Positions 48,444-57,961 of a stretch of DNA of 64,000 nt are shown here, piece by piece. A program made the position numbers and the translations under genes. The stretch comes from an uncultured Clostridia bacterium. Lineage in GTDB: Bacteria; Bacillota; Clostridia; Christensenellales; UBA1242. The number at the start of each line of letters is the position of its first letter. The first letter of the stretch is position 1. The DNA lies in contig CAKVLP010000001.1 in assembly GCA_934757825.1 (NCBI GenBank), positions 1-64,000 on the forward strand, given 5' to 3'. The notes beneath the pieces are model-generated. The model was not told where the DNA came from. It was given only the letters and a program-made list of their open reading frames with translations, and did no database searches.

Positions 48444-48886
48444 AAAAGTAATTTTATTCCTCCCGCAATAATAACTAGACTAAATATAAGTTTTAGCACT
48501 AGATTGTTAATGTTTTTAAGTATTAACGCGCCCAGTACTCCGCCGATTACAAAGCCCACTCCCACGTTTACGGCAGTGAGTACTTCCACACTCCCTTTAA
48601 TTAGATATATTACAAAACTTGCGATGCAAAGTGGAAGCATAATAAGTAGAGTTGTGGCGTGCCCTTTTTTCTCTGGAAGTCCAAGCAGGTTTACCAAAAT
48701 CGGCACGCATATCATTCCTCCGCCACCGCCCCAAAAGCCATTCACAAAACCTATAATTAGCCCAGCAATAATCAGCCAAAAAACGTTTACTTTTCGGGCT
48801 TTTTTAGGTGTTTGCATAGTACTTAATTCCATTGCAACACCATTATCTATTTTCATAAATTTTATTGGGAAATTTGCTTTTTTCAT
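48440..48886 (-). CDS. Half-size TSUP (TauE/SafE) permease, first gene
   Basis: 148 residues: a 30-residue basic N-terminus, then four spans with the repeat motif AGLIIGFVNGFWGGGGGM. It is paralogous to the next gene and coupled to it by a 4-bp overlap. The exact start is uncertain (48886 or in-frame Met codons at about 48856 or 48832); the site in front is weak. Confidence 0.72.
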   Translation of the reverse strand: MKKANFPIKFMKIDNGVAMELSTMQTPKKARKVNVFWLIIAGLIIGFVNGFWGGGGGMICVPILVNLLGLPEKKGHATTLLIMLPLCIASFVIYLIKGSVEVLTAVNVGVGFVIGGVLGALILKNINNLVLKLIFSLVIIAGGIKLLL

Positions 48887-49046
48887 ATTCTTAACTTGTG
48901 TAAATTTTTAGGTTTTTATTTTTTTATGACTAAATTTTTTAAATTTATTCATACTAATAAAAATGGAAAAATTTTCCATTTGGTCATATGCGACTACTAT
49001 ATATATCTAATAGTAAATAAATATATATTTACCTTATTAAATTTGC

Positions 49047-49075
49047 TTGAAACTTTGGTGCTAATAGTGTATAAT
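49047..49075 (+). promoter_or_regulatory. Promoter of the large surface protein gene
   Basis: TTGAAA (49047-49052), 17 bp, TATAAT (49070-49075), 32 bp before the ATG. Confidence 0.75.
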
Positions 49076-49107
49076 TACATGTAGTTAATTACAAAAAGGT
49101 GGACAAA

Positions 49108-52100
49108 ATGATCAAACAATCTTACATTAAAAATCTAAAAAAGAAAATTATGTGTTTTGTTGTGGCAATTGGGCTTTTACTTGGCGCTTTTGCAGGGCTT
49201 TCAGTAGGGTCAAAAGATGTTTTTGCATACAACGTGGACATAACATCCTCCTACATCAATGACGCGACATTCACTTCTTATTCTGGCAGTGCGCCTTATG
49301 CTCCTACCAGCTGGACAAGGATTACCGGTCAAGGTAAATACAACAGCGAAGATATGGTTGGTGGCATTTTCAATAGCAACAGCACCACAGATAGTTATTT
49401 GAAAAAATATATGGTTTTGGCAAACCCTGGGGTCCCTACAACAGAAAAACTTTCCAGCAGTTCTTCCAAATACTACTCGCTATCTTTAAGTGCTCCATAT
49501 AGCGCGGGCGGAAACTTTGGATACACCCAATCTTCTTCTAGCCTTAACCTATCAAAAAATTCATTCTATGCTATTACAATCACTTTAAAGACAATTACTA
49601 GCGACAACCGCGAAATAAGCGACGACCTTAAAAAACTTGGTTATGCCGACTACTTCGACACTCGCGCTTCTATGTATCTATCGGGATTTAGTGATTCTAG
49701 TAAAGACGCAAAGTTTGAGATGGTTGAATCTCAATATGGCAAGGCTCTTAACAACGGCTGGGGCGAATATACTTTCTATATCGCTACAAATGAGTTTACC
49801 GCTGAGAGTTCTCTAAAACTAGAACTTTGGCTAGGTAGCAAAACTCAGTCTACTACTGGAACAGTTTTCTTTAACGAAATTGAAGTTAAGGAACTTGACA
49901 GCAATTCTTTTGATAATGTTACCGAAAATTACGCAACAACTGCTTACAAAAACTTGATTGATTTGCGTGACAATACAGGTTTAGTTAGTGTTATCTCAAA
50001 CCCCACATTCGAAACAGATTGGAGCGAGGACTGGTCTTTGGTTTCATTCGACAATAACAAGGCAATCATCGGAAACGTTGATACTTCGAGTTTCGGAAGC
50101 GATTACAGATTTAAACTTGCAAACCTAGACGAATTGACCGATTTAAGCGGTAAAAACCTAAGATCGAAAGATAATGGCGCACTGTTTATCGCTAACACCG
50201 AAGACGCTTACACCGCAATTCAAACCAAAAACGACATCAACATTAAACGTCAAACCTATTACAAACTTAGTGTTTGGGCTTGGTCAAATAGTTCTGCTTC
50301 AACCGCTCCTGCTCTAAAACTTGTTAACACCACCGAAGATAGAACACTTGATTCTGCAACCATCACTGTTGCAACAAACTGCACTAAGGGCTCCAACTCA
50401 TCAAATGGTTGGGTTGAATATTCCTTCTACATTTACGGCGACGCTTACATTGACACAACATGCAAATTGCAAATTTGCTTAGGTTCCGACACAACCAAAG
50501 CAGGCGGATATGTTTACATCGACGACCTTAGAATGAGAGAAATTTCTTATAGTCAGTACACAAGTGGTTCTAGCGAAAGCAATTCCACCACCTTCAATTA
50601 TAATCAAACAAACAGCGACTACTCAGTTGCAAATCACGATTTCAATATTACAGAAAACAAAACAAATTCAAACACCTTCCCTCTTGCTCCTGCTTCTTGG
50701 ACTTATGAAGTTAGCGAAAGCGCAGACAAAACAACTTTGGGTGGTGTAGTCAATACAAACAGCGCATTGTTTAATGTGGACGATTTGGCAATTAACGGTT
50801 CGAAATCCGCTTACAATCCTGATTCTCGTCCCGATCTAGACAACGACGCAAACAACAACGTTTTGATGTTGGGTAGCATTTTCAAAAGCACTCAATCATA
50901 TACAAGCACATCGTTTAGCCTAAGCGAAGCAAACTCCTACTACTCCATTAGTTTTTACATCAATGCAAGACAAGGTGGAGCAGGATTCAAAATTTACAAT
51001 ATGGACGGCTACATTGCAAGCGTTAAAAACATCAAAACAAATGGCTGGACCAAGTTTACTACCCTAGTTAAACTTAGCACCGCAGAAAGCGATTACGCTA
51101 TTGAGTTCTCACTTGACAATGACGGAACAGACGCAAAATACGCTTATTTTGACAATGTAGTTGTAGAGAAGGTAAAAGAAAGCATTTATACTGATACCAG
51201 CGCAAACGACTTTACTCCAAACATCTATGGTAGCAGTTTTGTTACAAAAATTGACCGCGAAAAATACAACTTTGAAAACGACATTGCCGACGAATCTTTC
51301 GCAAACGGATTTACCGAAAATGAGAAAATCGCCGGTGCTTACAACAAGATTTCAAACGTGTACTCCGCTCATTCGGGCAACAATGCATTAGTTTTACACA
51401 ACAACAATGGCGTTAATGGCGAATATTATGTTAAAACAAACCGCGCACTTAGCGTAAAATCTGGTTCTTACTACAAAGTTTCTTTGTGGGTTAAGACATT
51501 TTCACTAAATGGAGATGGCGCATTCCTAGAAGTTAGTGGTTCCAATTTCAGCGAGAGAATCAAAGAGATTTATTCAAACGGCTGGACAGAATACAATTTC
51601 TATATCCAAGCAAAAGCAGACTCATCTGTTACACTTAATATTGGTTTCTTAAAAGACACCAACGGCTATATAATTGTGGACGATATTTCTCTTGAACAAC
51701 TTACTTGCGAAAACGAGGAAGCATTCAACACAATTGTAAACAACCTAGATACAGCAAAAACAAAGAAAGTTACTATTAACGCAGACTCTACCGACGACGA
51801 CAACACAACTGATGATACTACCGACGACAGTTTTACTGGATCATTCAACTGGTATGTGGTTACTGCCCTAGTTACTTCGGTTGCAATTATCCTAGCAGTT
51901 GTAGGTACTCTACTTCGTAAGGTTAATTGGAAACGTTCTAAGAAAGTTAAAACTTCTTACGATAGAGCAAAAACACTTGATAAAGACCTAGACAGACGCG
52001 AAAGAATTGCACTTCGTCAACAACAAATTAGCGAACTTGAAGCACAACTTCAAGAAATTGAAGAAACAATCAACAAGATTAAGGCTGAGGCGGAAGAACA

Positions 52101-52614
52101 AGAAAGAATTAGACACGAAGAAAACGAAAAAATCAAAGCCGAAATTACCGCAAGAAAGAATACTGTTAAGGCAGAAAGAGAACAAGCACTTAAAGAGCGT
52201 AACGAAAAAATTGCAAAAGATAAAAACGCGTTTACTGCTAAGGAAGAGGAAGAATTCAACGCGTATATCAAAAAACTTGAAAGAAGCGAACAAAAAGAAC
52301 AACTTGAACTTAATAAACATGAGAAGAAAGTTAATGCTGTTAAGGATAAAAACCTTGCTCACTTAGAAAAATATCTTGCACGTCAAGAGTTTATTAAAGC
52401 AGAAATAGCAAGAATTGATGCTGAAATCGAAGAGATTGCTCGCGAAGAAGCACAGATTTGGGAAGAATATCGTCAAGCTAAGGCTGAGGCAAAACAACGT
52501 AAAGCAGAATACAAAGCAAGCCTTAAAGAGCAGAAAGAAAAAGAAAAGCTAGAACGCGAAAAAAACAAAGCGAAAAAAGCAGAAACTAAAAATTCTGACA
52601 AATCTGAAAAATAA
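49108..52614 (+). CDS. Giant surface protein with repeated jelly-roll-like modules, one TM and a cytoplasmic coiled coil
   Basis: 1168 residues. The signal peptide (residues 1-43) ends near VFAYN. The extracellular part to about residue 905 holds four carbohydrate-binding-module-like beta-sandwich repeats, each with YY(K/S)(L/V)S followed by NGW(x)E/KF(x)FYI and an ending such as YVYIDDLRMREI, FFNEIEVKEL or YIIVDDISLEQL. An Asp/Thr linker leads to a single span (WYVVTALVTSVAIILAVVG) and then about 230 residues of Lys/Glu-rich heptad coiled coil inside the cell. The ATG at 49108 has AAAAAGGTGG upstream. It could link external binding to an internal scaffold; function unknown. Confidence 0.72.
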   Translation: MIKQSYIKNLKKKIMCFVVAIGLLLGAFAGLSVGSKDVFAYNVDITSSYINDATFTSYSGSAPYAPTSWTRITGQGKYNSEDMVGGIFNSNSTTDSYLKKYMVLANPGVPTTEKLSSSSSKYYSLSLSAPYSAGGNFGYTQSSSSLNLSKNSFYAITITLKTITSDNREISDDLKKLGYADYFDTRASMYLSGFSDSSKDAKFEMVESQYGKALNNGWGEYTFYIATNEFTAESSLKLELWLGSKTQSTTGTVFFNEIEVKELDSNSFDNVTENYATTAYKNLIDLRDNTGLVSVISNPTFETDWSEDWSLVSFDNNKAIIGNVDTSSFGSDYRFKLANLDELTDLSGKNLRSKDNGALFIANTEDAYTAIQTKNDINIKRQTYYKLSVWAWSNSSASTAPALKLVNTTEDRTLDSATITVATNCTKGSNSSNGWVEYSFYIYGDAYIDTTCKLQICLGSDTTKAGGYVYIDDLRMREISYSQYTSGSSESNSTTFNYNQTNSDYSVANHDFNITENKTNSNTFPLAPASWTYEVSESADKTTLGGVVNTNSALFNVDDLAINGSKSAYNPDSRPDLDNDANNNVLMLGSIFKSTQSYTSTSFSLSEANSYYSISFYINARQGGAGFKIYNMDGYIASVKNIKTNGWTKFTTLVKLSTAESDYAIEFSLDNDGTDAKYAYFDNVVVEKVKESIYTDTSANDFTPNIYGSSFVTKIDREKYNFENDIADESFANGFTENEKIAGAYNKISNVYSAHSGNNALVLHNNNGVNGEYYVKTNRALSVKSGSYYKVSLWVKTFSLNGDGAFLEVSGSNFSERIKEIYSNGWTEYNFYIQAKADSSVTLNIGFLKDTNGYIIVDDISLEQLTCENEEAFNTIVNNLDTAKTKKVTINADSTDDDNTTDDTTDDSFTGSFNWYVVTALVTSVAIILAVVGTLLRKVNWKRSKKVKTSYDRAKTLDKDLDRRERIALRQQQISELEAQLQEIEETINKIKAEAEEQERIRHEENEKIKAEITARKNTVKAEREQALKERNEKIAKDKNAFTAKEEEEFNAYIKKLERSEQKEQLELNKHEKKVNAVKDKNLAHLEKYLARQEFIKAEIARIDAEIEEIAREEAQIWEEYRQAKAEAKQRKAEYKASLKEQKEKEKLEREKNKAKKAETKNSDKSEK

Positions 52615-52622
52615 TAAAAGCA

Positions 52623-52655
52623 AAAAAGCAAAGTAAAATTACTTTGCTTTTTTTA
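52623..52655. terminator. Bidirectional terminator
   Basis: AAAGCAAAGTAA/TTACTTTGCTTT hairpin between convergent genes, T and A runs on each side. Confidence 0.85.
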
Positions 52656-52988
52656 TATTTTTAAAACCTGCCCTATGAAGAGTTTTGTTGATTTTAAGTG
52701 ATTTTTTGAAACTATTAAGTCTGGTGAAACACCAAATGACTTTGATATTTTTTCGATAGTATCAAGTGGTTTTACGGTGTAGATGTTTCCGTCAGTCCGC
52801 TCCACAAGGGTGAAATCTCCCTCCTGCGCCAGCACCCTATCCGAGGGCACAACTTCGCTATTTTTAATTAGTGCTGTATATGTCAAATCTTCTAGGATTT
52901 TAACACCACAATTGTTTTTTATCCAACCTATGTTTTCTATATATTCACACCCCTCTTCGGCGTGACTTAAAACCTTAACTTTTTCCAT
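52653..52988 (-). CDS. LysM-domain protein
   Basis: 111 residues. The last 45 residues are a LysM domain (YTVKPLDTIEKISKSFGVSP, then NHLKSTKLFIGQVLKI), which binds peptidoglycan or chitin-like glycans. The N-terminal 60 are a SpoIID/YabP-free unknown part with no signal peptide, so export is unclear. The start at 52988 has AAAAGGTGAT upstream. In spore formers, cytoplasmic LysM proteins often act in the spore coat; that is an inference. Confidence 0.72.
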   Translation of the reverse strand: MEKVKVLSHAEEGCEYIENIGWIKNNCGVKILEDLTYTALIKNSEVVPSDRVLAQEGDFTLVERTDGNIYTVKPLDTIEKISKSFGVSPDLIVSKNHLKSTKLFIGQVLKI

Positions 52989-53077
52989 TTTTATCACCTT
53001 TTCTGCTAAATTTTGCAATAATTTAAGTTTCAATACAATATTATATTTATGTAAATTTATTTTTATGAGGTGATATT

Positions 53078-54571
53078 ATCAAATCAATTTTCAAAGCAGT
53101 TGCTGTTTTATCTATTTTTAGCATTATTACCCGCATTTTGGGTTTTGTTTTTAGGGTTTATCTTTCCCGCCAAATCACGACAGTAGAACTCGGTATTTAC
53201 TCCGTGGCGATAAGCATATGCTCTATTTTTATCACAATCCTTACAGCCGGAATTCCGCTTACTATTTCGCGCAAAACCGCCGAATTTTCCGTGGACAAGG
53301 ATAAGGCTAGCACCAATAAGTTTGTGTCAGCGGGGCTAACTATCGCAACTTTTTTATGCGTTGTTGTGGTCTCTTTTATCCTAATTTTTAAAAATGTTTT
53401 TAACCTAATTTTTGCCGATTTTAGCAGTTACACTGTTATTCTTACACTTATTCCATATCTTGTATTTTCAGCACTCTATGCTCCAATTCGAGGTTTTTTA
53501 TGGGGAAAAGAACAGTATGCTCAGGCAAGTATTGTCGAACTAATTGAGCAGTTTTTAAAGATTGTATTTTGTATTATTCTATTTAACATTGGCATCTCCA
53601 ACATCAATCTCCCAGCAGGACTTTCTATGAGCCTTGCGTGTGGAGCAAGTGTGGCAATCGGATACCTATTTTTTAGACGAGGCGGTGGACGCATTGTATC
53701 TCCTAGGGGATATATTAAACCGATGGTCAAAATGGTCGCACCCCTTAACGCGATTCGAGTTGCTGGAAGTTTGCTAATGCCCCTTATTTCCATAGTTTTA
53801 CCACTTATGCTTGTTGGTGCCGGATTATCCTCAGACCAAGCACTAAGCCAACTTGGAATTGTCCTTGGAATGACGTTTCCAATCATCACAATTCCCACCA
53901 CACTTGTCGGCGCACTTGCAATGGCGTTGGTGCCAAAGTTGTCGATACTACAAAAGGAAAATAAAATTTGCAAACTTCAATCGCAAATCGAAAACAGTAT
54001 CGCATTTACATTATTTTGTTGTTTTATGTTTCTACCAGTGTTCTCGGCGCTTGGAATTCCAATTTGTGAGATACTCTTTAACAACACACAAGCGGGCGTT
54101 TATCTAGAATACTCCGCTTGGCTAACCCTTCCTATGGGATTATCGCAAATTACGACTTCAATTCTTAACTCGCTTGGGGACGAAAAATACGTGTTTTTCA
54201 GTCACGCAATAAGCGCAATATTTATCGTCGCAAGTATATTTATGTTGCCTAAGTTTATTGGAATTTACGCTATCTTAGTGGGAATGGGACTTCAAACAGG
54301 AGTGGTTAGCATTCTTAACATTATCAAAATAAAACGCAAAACCGAATACAAATCCAACTACACTTTAATTATAAAATACCTTATTGTTTCGGTATTACTA
54401 TATTTGTTTGCCACGTGGATTTATCCGCTATTCTCCATCATCTTTGGCTCGTTTGTGGCGCTAATGCTATCTGGCGCAGTACTTACAATATTGTTTGTGG
54501 TGCTTGCGTACAGTTTTAACCTAGTAAATTTGGACATTTTACTATACAAATTTAAGAAAAACCACAACTAA
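53078..54571 (+). CDS. SpoVB/MurJ-type lipid flippase (MOP superfamily)
   Basis: About 498 residues with 12-14 spans. The family moves lipid-linked precursors across the membrane; SpoVB acts in spore cortex formation. The first conventional start (TTG at 53138) would cut the first span in half. The frame runs in-frame back to a stop at 53066-53068, encoding KSIFKAVAVLSIFSIITRIL, which matches the family N-terminus. No ATG, GTG or TTG lies there, but GAGGTGAT (53067-53074) sits beside ATT (53075) and ATC (53078). A rare AUC or AUU start is inferred; 53078 gives the better spacing. Confidence 0.78.
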   Translation: MKSIFKAVAVLSIFSIITRILGFVFRVYLSRQITTVELGIYSVAISICSIFITILTAGIPLTISRKTAEFSVDKDKASTNKFVSAGLTIATFLCVVVVSFILIFKNVFNLIFADFSSYTVILTLIPYLVFSALYAPIRGFLWGKEQYAQASIVELIEQFLKIVFCIILFNIGISNINLPAGLSMSLACGASVAIGYLFFRRGGGRIVSPRGYIKPMVKMVAPLNAIRVAGSLLMPLISIVLPLMLVGAGLSSDQALSQLGIVLGMTFPIITIPTTLVGALAMALVPKLSILQKENKICKLQSQIENSIAFTLFCCFMFLPVFSALGIPICEILFNNTQAGVYLEYSAWLTLPMGLSQITTSILNSLGDEKYVFFSHAISAIFIVASIFMLPKFIGIYAILVGMGLQTGVVSILNIIKIKRKTEYKSNYTLIIKYLIVSVLLYLFATWIYPLFSIIFGSFVALMLSGAVLTILFVVLAYSFNLVNLDILLYKFKKNHN

Positions 54572-54610
54572 ATTATGCATAAATTAACATAAAACACAAA
54601 AACTTATAAT

Positions 54611-55333
54611 ATGACATTCACGATTATTATAAGAAGTATAATTATATACACAATTGTTTTGTTCTTAATAAGGCTTATGGGAAAGCGTCAAATCGGAGAA
54701 ATGCAACCTTTTGAGTTGGTCATAACTCTGGTTATTGCCGATTTGGCGACTATTCCTATGGCAGAAACCGCACTTCCGCTTATTCACGGAATAATTCCGT
54801 TGTTTGCGCTTGTGTGCTTGCATTTTTTGTTGTCTTTCCTAAGCAGAAAAAGCACATTTTTTAGACAACTTCTTAACGGCAAGCCAATTATTTTAATAAG
54901 CCCGGACGGCGTTGATTTTAAGGCACTACAAAAACTTAATATGAATTTTAACGACCTACAAGAGGCTTTAAGAGGTTGTAATTACTTTAATCTTGAAGAG
55001 GTTTTGTATGCCATACTTCAAACTAATGGCACTCTCACTGTTATTCCTCGTGCCCCATACGCCCCACTTACAGCGTGTGATATTGGCATTGAAAAAGAAG
55101 ATGCATCACTTCCAATTATGATTATTGTCAAAGGCAAAATTCTAAAAAGCAACGCCGAAATGTCGCAAATAACAGAGCAATTCCTTCAAAAGCAACTGAA
55201 AAAGGTTAACATTAAATCAATAAAAGATGTAGTCTTAGCCACCATCAATCAGCAAGGGAAAATGTATATCCAGCCATTTGTAGGACAATTTAAAACACTC
55301 GAAACTGATTACAAGGGGGATAAAAAATGGTAA
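54611..55333 (+). CDS. DUF421 (YetF/YrbG-like) membrane protein
   Basis: 240 residues. Three N-terminal spans, the hallmark IRLMGKRQIGEMQPFELVI (20-38), then a cytoplasmic alpha/beta region (GKPIILISPDGVDF; NFNDLQEALRGCNYFNLEEV). Function of the family is not settled; some members affect spore germination or membrane properties. TATAAT lies directly before the ATG and no ribosome binding site is seen, so the start may be elsewhere or the true promoter upstream. It overlaps the next gene by 7 bp. Confidence 0.82.
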   Translation: MTFTIIIRSIIIYTIVLFLIRLMGKRQIGEMQPFELVITLVIADLATIPMAETALPLIHGIIPLFALVCLHFLLSFLSRKSTFFRQLLNGKPIILISPDGVDFKALQKLNMNFNDLQEALRGCNYFNLEEVLYAILQTNGTLTVIPRAPYAPLTACDIGIEKEDASLPIMIIVKGKILKSNAEMSQITEQFLQKQLKKVNIKSIKDVVLATINQQGKMYIQPFVGQFKTLETDYKGDKKW

Positions 55334-55716
55334 AACGTGCAATAATGGTTTTAGTTATCGCAATTCTATTATTTGCCTTGGCAATTGTTGAGTGTTTTGT
55401 AGTAAACGACTTTATAGTGAAAGTCGACTCCGATGTTGGCGCGCTCATTCCCCTATACGAGGAAAACAAAAATGATATTACTTTCCTTACGGACAAAGCA
55501 ACAGCTATTGAAGATACTTGGGACAAAAACGAGCAACTCTTATGCTTGATGTTTAATCACAAAGACATCGGAATGCTAACCGATACAATGACACGTCTTG
55601 TGGAGTACACTAAGCAAAACAACTACGATGACGCAATAGTAGAACTAAAAATTCTAAAAGAATACACCGAGAAAAATCACACCATAATGGGTTGTAATAT
55701 TCACAACATATTGTAG
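55327..55716 (+). CDS. DUF4363 protein
   Basis: 129 residues. N-terminal membrane span (5-27), followed by an extracytoplasmic helical hairpin (LYEENKNDITFLTDKATAIE; LVEYTKQNNYDDAIVELKIL). DUF4363 genes are commonly next to DUF421 genes, as here with an overlap. AAGGGGGATAAAA precedes the ATG. Function unknown. Confidence 0.75.
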   Translation: MVKRAIMVLVIAILLFALAIVECFVVNDFIVKVDSDVGALIPLYEENKNDITFLTDKATAIEDTWDKNEQLLCLMFNHKDIGMLTDTMTRLVEYTKQNNYDDAIVELKILKEYTEKNHTIMGCNIHNIL

Positions 55717-55718
55717 AA

Positions 55719-55736
55719 TTGCATAGTACTATGCAA
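55719..55736. repeat. Dispersed palindrome, copy 3
   Basis: TTGCATAGTACTATGCAA, 18 bp perfect, beginning two bases after the DUF4363 stop codon and just before its terminator. Confidence 0.8.
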
Positions 55737-55741
55737 AAAAC

Positions 55742-55773
55742 AAAAAAAGCACGTCAAATTCGTGCTTTTTTTA
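55742..55773. terminator. Bidirectional terminator
   Basis: AAAAAGCACG/CGTGCTTTTT between DUF4363 and rplQ; it also ends the ribosomal operon. Confidence 0.85.
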
Positions 55774-55784
55774 GTATTACAAAA

Positions 55785-56291
55785 TTATTTAACTAATTCG
55801 CAAATTGCAATCTCAGCGCAGTCGCCATTACGAGTGCCAAGTTTAACAATTCTTGTATAGCCACCCTTTGTTCCAAGAGTTTCTGCTCTCTTTGCGTAAT
55901 TTGGAGCGTAAACGTTAAATATCTTTTCAATCAAAGGATACTTAATGTCTTCGGTTCTCTTTACGAAAGCGGCTTTGCTCTCCTTAGGTGCTCTTACTTC
56001 TTGAATATTATATAGTTTAGACATTATAGTTCTTCTAGCAGCAAGTTTTTTTGGACCGTCGTTAACAACTTCGCGTTTAACTTTTGCGCCCTTAGCATCT
56101 ACTGATTCTTTAACTGTTTTTACAGTATCAGTGTAAGTGTTAATAGCCAAAGTTAAAATCTTTTCAGCATAAGCTTGAACTTCTTTTGCTTTTTCTAATG
56201 TTGTTTCAATTTTACCGTACCAAAGAAGATTTGTTGCTTGATTCTTAACTAATGCCATTCTTTCATCAGTAGGTCTATTTAATTTTCTCAT
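55785..56291 (-). CDS. rplQ: Ribosomal protein L17
   Basis: 168 residues; large-subunit protein at the exit-tunnel side. The N-terminal MRKLNRPTDERMALVKNQAT and C-terminal NYAKRAETLGTKGGYTRIVK are diagnostic. It is longer than the usual 115-130 residues through an insertion around residues 50-90 (KTVKESVDAKGAKVKREVV). Last gene of the ribosomal cluster, 11 bp after rpoA. Confidence 0.95.
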   Translation of the reverse strand: MRKLNRPTDERMALVKNQATNLLWYGKIETTLEKAKEVQAYAEKILTLAINTYTDTVKTVKESVDAKGAKVKREVVNDGPKKLAARRTIMSKLYNIQEVRAPKESKAAFVKRTEDIKYPLIEKIFNVYAPNYAKRAETLGTKGGYTRIVKLGTRNGDCAEIAICELVK

Positions 56292-56302
56292 CGTAAATCT
56301 CC

Positions 56303-57256
56303 TTATTCTTCATCATTTCTTAGTGACAAGCCGTAGCTTTGAAGTTTTTGAGCAACTTCGTCCAACGACCTCTTACCTAAGTTCTTAACTTTTGCTAAAT
56401 CACTCTCTGATTTTTTAGTTAAGTCTTCAACAGTGCTGATACCTGCACGTTTTAAGCAGTTGTAACTTCTAACGGAAAGGTCCATATCCTCGATAGTCAT
56501 TTCAAGAACTTTTGTTTGTTTGTCCTCTTCACGGCTTACAAGAATATCCATTTCAGCCATATTTTCAACCAATTCTACAAACAATCCGATGTGGTCTTGT
56601 ACAAGTTTGCTCGATAGGCTTATAACCTCTCTAGCCGACATTGTGCCATTTGTTTCAACTTCGATTGTAAGTTTGTCGTAGTCGATGCTTTGACCAACAC
56701 GAGTGTTTTGAACATAGTAGTTTACTTTCTTAACAGGAGTAAAGATACTATCAACAGCGATATAGCCAATAGGAGCATCTTCCTTTTTGTTAAGGTCAGC
56801 AGGAACATAGCCTCTGCCTCTTCCAACATAAACTTCTAGTTCGAATTTCGCACCATCGTCAAGTGTGCAAATGTGTTGATCTGGATTAAGAATTTCAACT
56901 TGGTCGTTTGGTTCAAAATCCTTAGCAGTAACCTCACCTGCGCCATATTTGTTGATACGCAAAACTGTTGTAAAGTCTTTGCTAGTATCAAAAGTTTTGA
57001 TTGCAAGACATTTAATATTTAGAACAATATCAACAACGTCTTCAATAACACCTTTAATGGTTGAGAACTCGTGCTGAACACCGTTGATTTTGATACCAAC
57101 AGGAGCAGCGCCAGGAAGTGCTGAAAGAAGAACTCTTCTCAAACAGTTTCCAAGGGTAATTCCAAAACCTCTATCAAGAGGCTCTACAATAAACCTTGCA
57201 AAACATCCGTTATCTGTTTCTTCACAAGTAATTTTTGGCTTTTCGATTTCTATCAT
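56303..57256 (-). CDS. rpoA: RNA polymerase alpha subunit
   Basis: 317 residues. The N-terminal dimerisation domain (GFGITLGNCLRRVLLSALPG) and C-terminal DNA-binding domain (ELSVRSYNCLKRAGI-like with TVEDLTKKSE, LAKVKNLGKRSLDEV) are both present. Start MIEIEKPK at 57256 with GAGGAAT upstream; an upstream GTG is rejected. Between rpsD and rplQ as usual. Confidence 0.97.
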   Translation of the reverse strand: MIEIEKPKITCEETDNGCFARFIVEPLDRGFGITLGNCLRRVLLSALPGAAPVGIKINGVQHEFSTIKGVIEDVVDIVLNIKCLAIKTFDTSKDFTTVLRINKYGAGEVTAKDFEPNDQVEILNPDQHICTLDDGAKFELEVYVGRGRGYVPADLNKKEDAPIGYIAVDSIFTPVKKVNYYVQNTRVGQSIDYDKLTIEVETNGTMSAREVISLSSKLVQDHIGLFVELVENMAEMDILVSREEDKQTKVLEMTIEDMDLSVRSYNCLKRAGISTVEDLTKKSESDLAKVKNLGKRSLDEVAQKLQSYGLSLRNDEE

Positions 57257-57320
57257 ACGAAAATTCCTCACTTTATAATGATTTTTTAATGAAAAGCATA
57301 ACTTTTCATGCTATTTCTTA

Positions 57321-57941
57321 TTATTTCGAGTACAACTCTACGATCAAGTGTTCTTGGATATTTAGATCAATATCATCTCTTTGTGGAAGTGCATTGATTT
57401 TTCCAGTCAACTTAGCAGGGTTAAACTCCAACCATTTTGGTGTAACGATTTTAAGATCTTTAAGTTCTTTAAACATCTCTTTATCTTGCTTGTTTTCTTT
57501 AATAGTGATTACATCGCCCACTTTAACTTGGTAAGATGGAATGTTAACATTCACACCATTAACCATAATGTGGCCGTGGTTTACTATTTGACGAGCTTTT
57601 GCTCTAGAAACACCAATTCCCATACGATAAACAACGTTATCTAGTCTTCTTTCAAGAAGTGATAGCATGTTTTCACCAACGATACCTTTCATATTGTTAG
57701 CAGTATCATAGTATTTTTTGAATTGTTTTTCAAGCAAGCCATATGCTCTTTTAACTTTTTGTTTTTCACGTAATTGCAAACTATATTCAGTTTGTTTCTT
57801 TCTAGCGGCGCCATGAACACCAGGAACGCTAGGTCTTCTTTCGAATGCACATTTGCTAGAAAGGCATCTCTCACCTTTCAAAAACAATTTGCATCCTTCA
57901 CGACGACAAAGTTTGCAATCAGCACCTGTATATTTTGCCAT
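57321..57941 (-). CDS. rpsD: Ribosomal protein S4
   Basis: 206 residues. The zinc-binding C+ form with Cys at the N-terminus (CKLCRREGCKLFLKGERC), followed by the S4 RNA-binding domain (RLDNVVYRMGIGVSRAKARQ; GHIMVNGVNVNIPSYQVKVG). It nucleates 30S assembly and in many bacteria also regulates its own operon. It lies between rpsK and rpoA. Confidence 0.97.
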   Translation of the reverse strand: MAKYTGADCKLCRREGCKLFLKGERCLSSKCAFERRPSVPGVHGAARKKQTEYSLQLREKQKVKRAYGLLEKQFKKYYDTANNMKGIVGENMLSLLERRLDNVVYRMGIGVSRAKARQIVNHGHIMVNGVNVNIPSYQVKVGDVITIKENKQDKEMFKELKDLKIVTPKWLEFNPAKLTGKINALPQRDDIDLNIQEHLIVELYSK

Positions 57942-57961
57942 AGTTTTTTACATTCTCCTTA

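Noticed and set aside
48021..48886. Interpretation of the two TSUP halves as one frameshifted gene
   Set aside because: Each half begins and ends cleanly at a four-span repeat and the ATGA overlap is a normal coupling arrangement; a sequencing error cannot be fully excluded.
47839..48911. Long plus-strand frames of 210 and 216 codons
   Set aside because: Antisense of the ferredoxin and TSUP genes, which have clear family motifs and ribosome binding sites.
52007..52366. Frames of 119 and 124 codons within the coiled-coil part of the surface protein gene
   Set aside because: Alternative-frame and antisense shadows of Lys/Glu-rich repeats.
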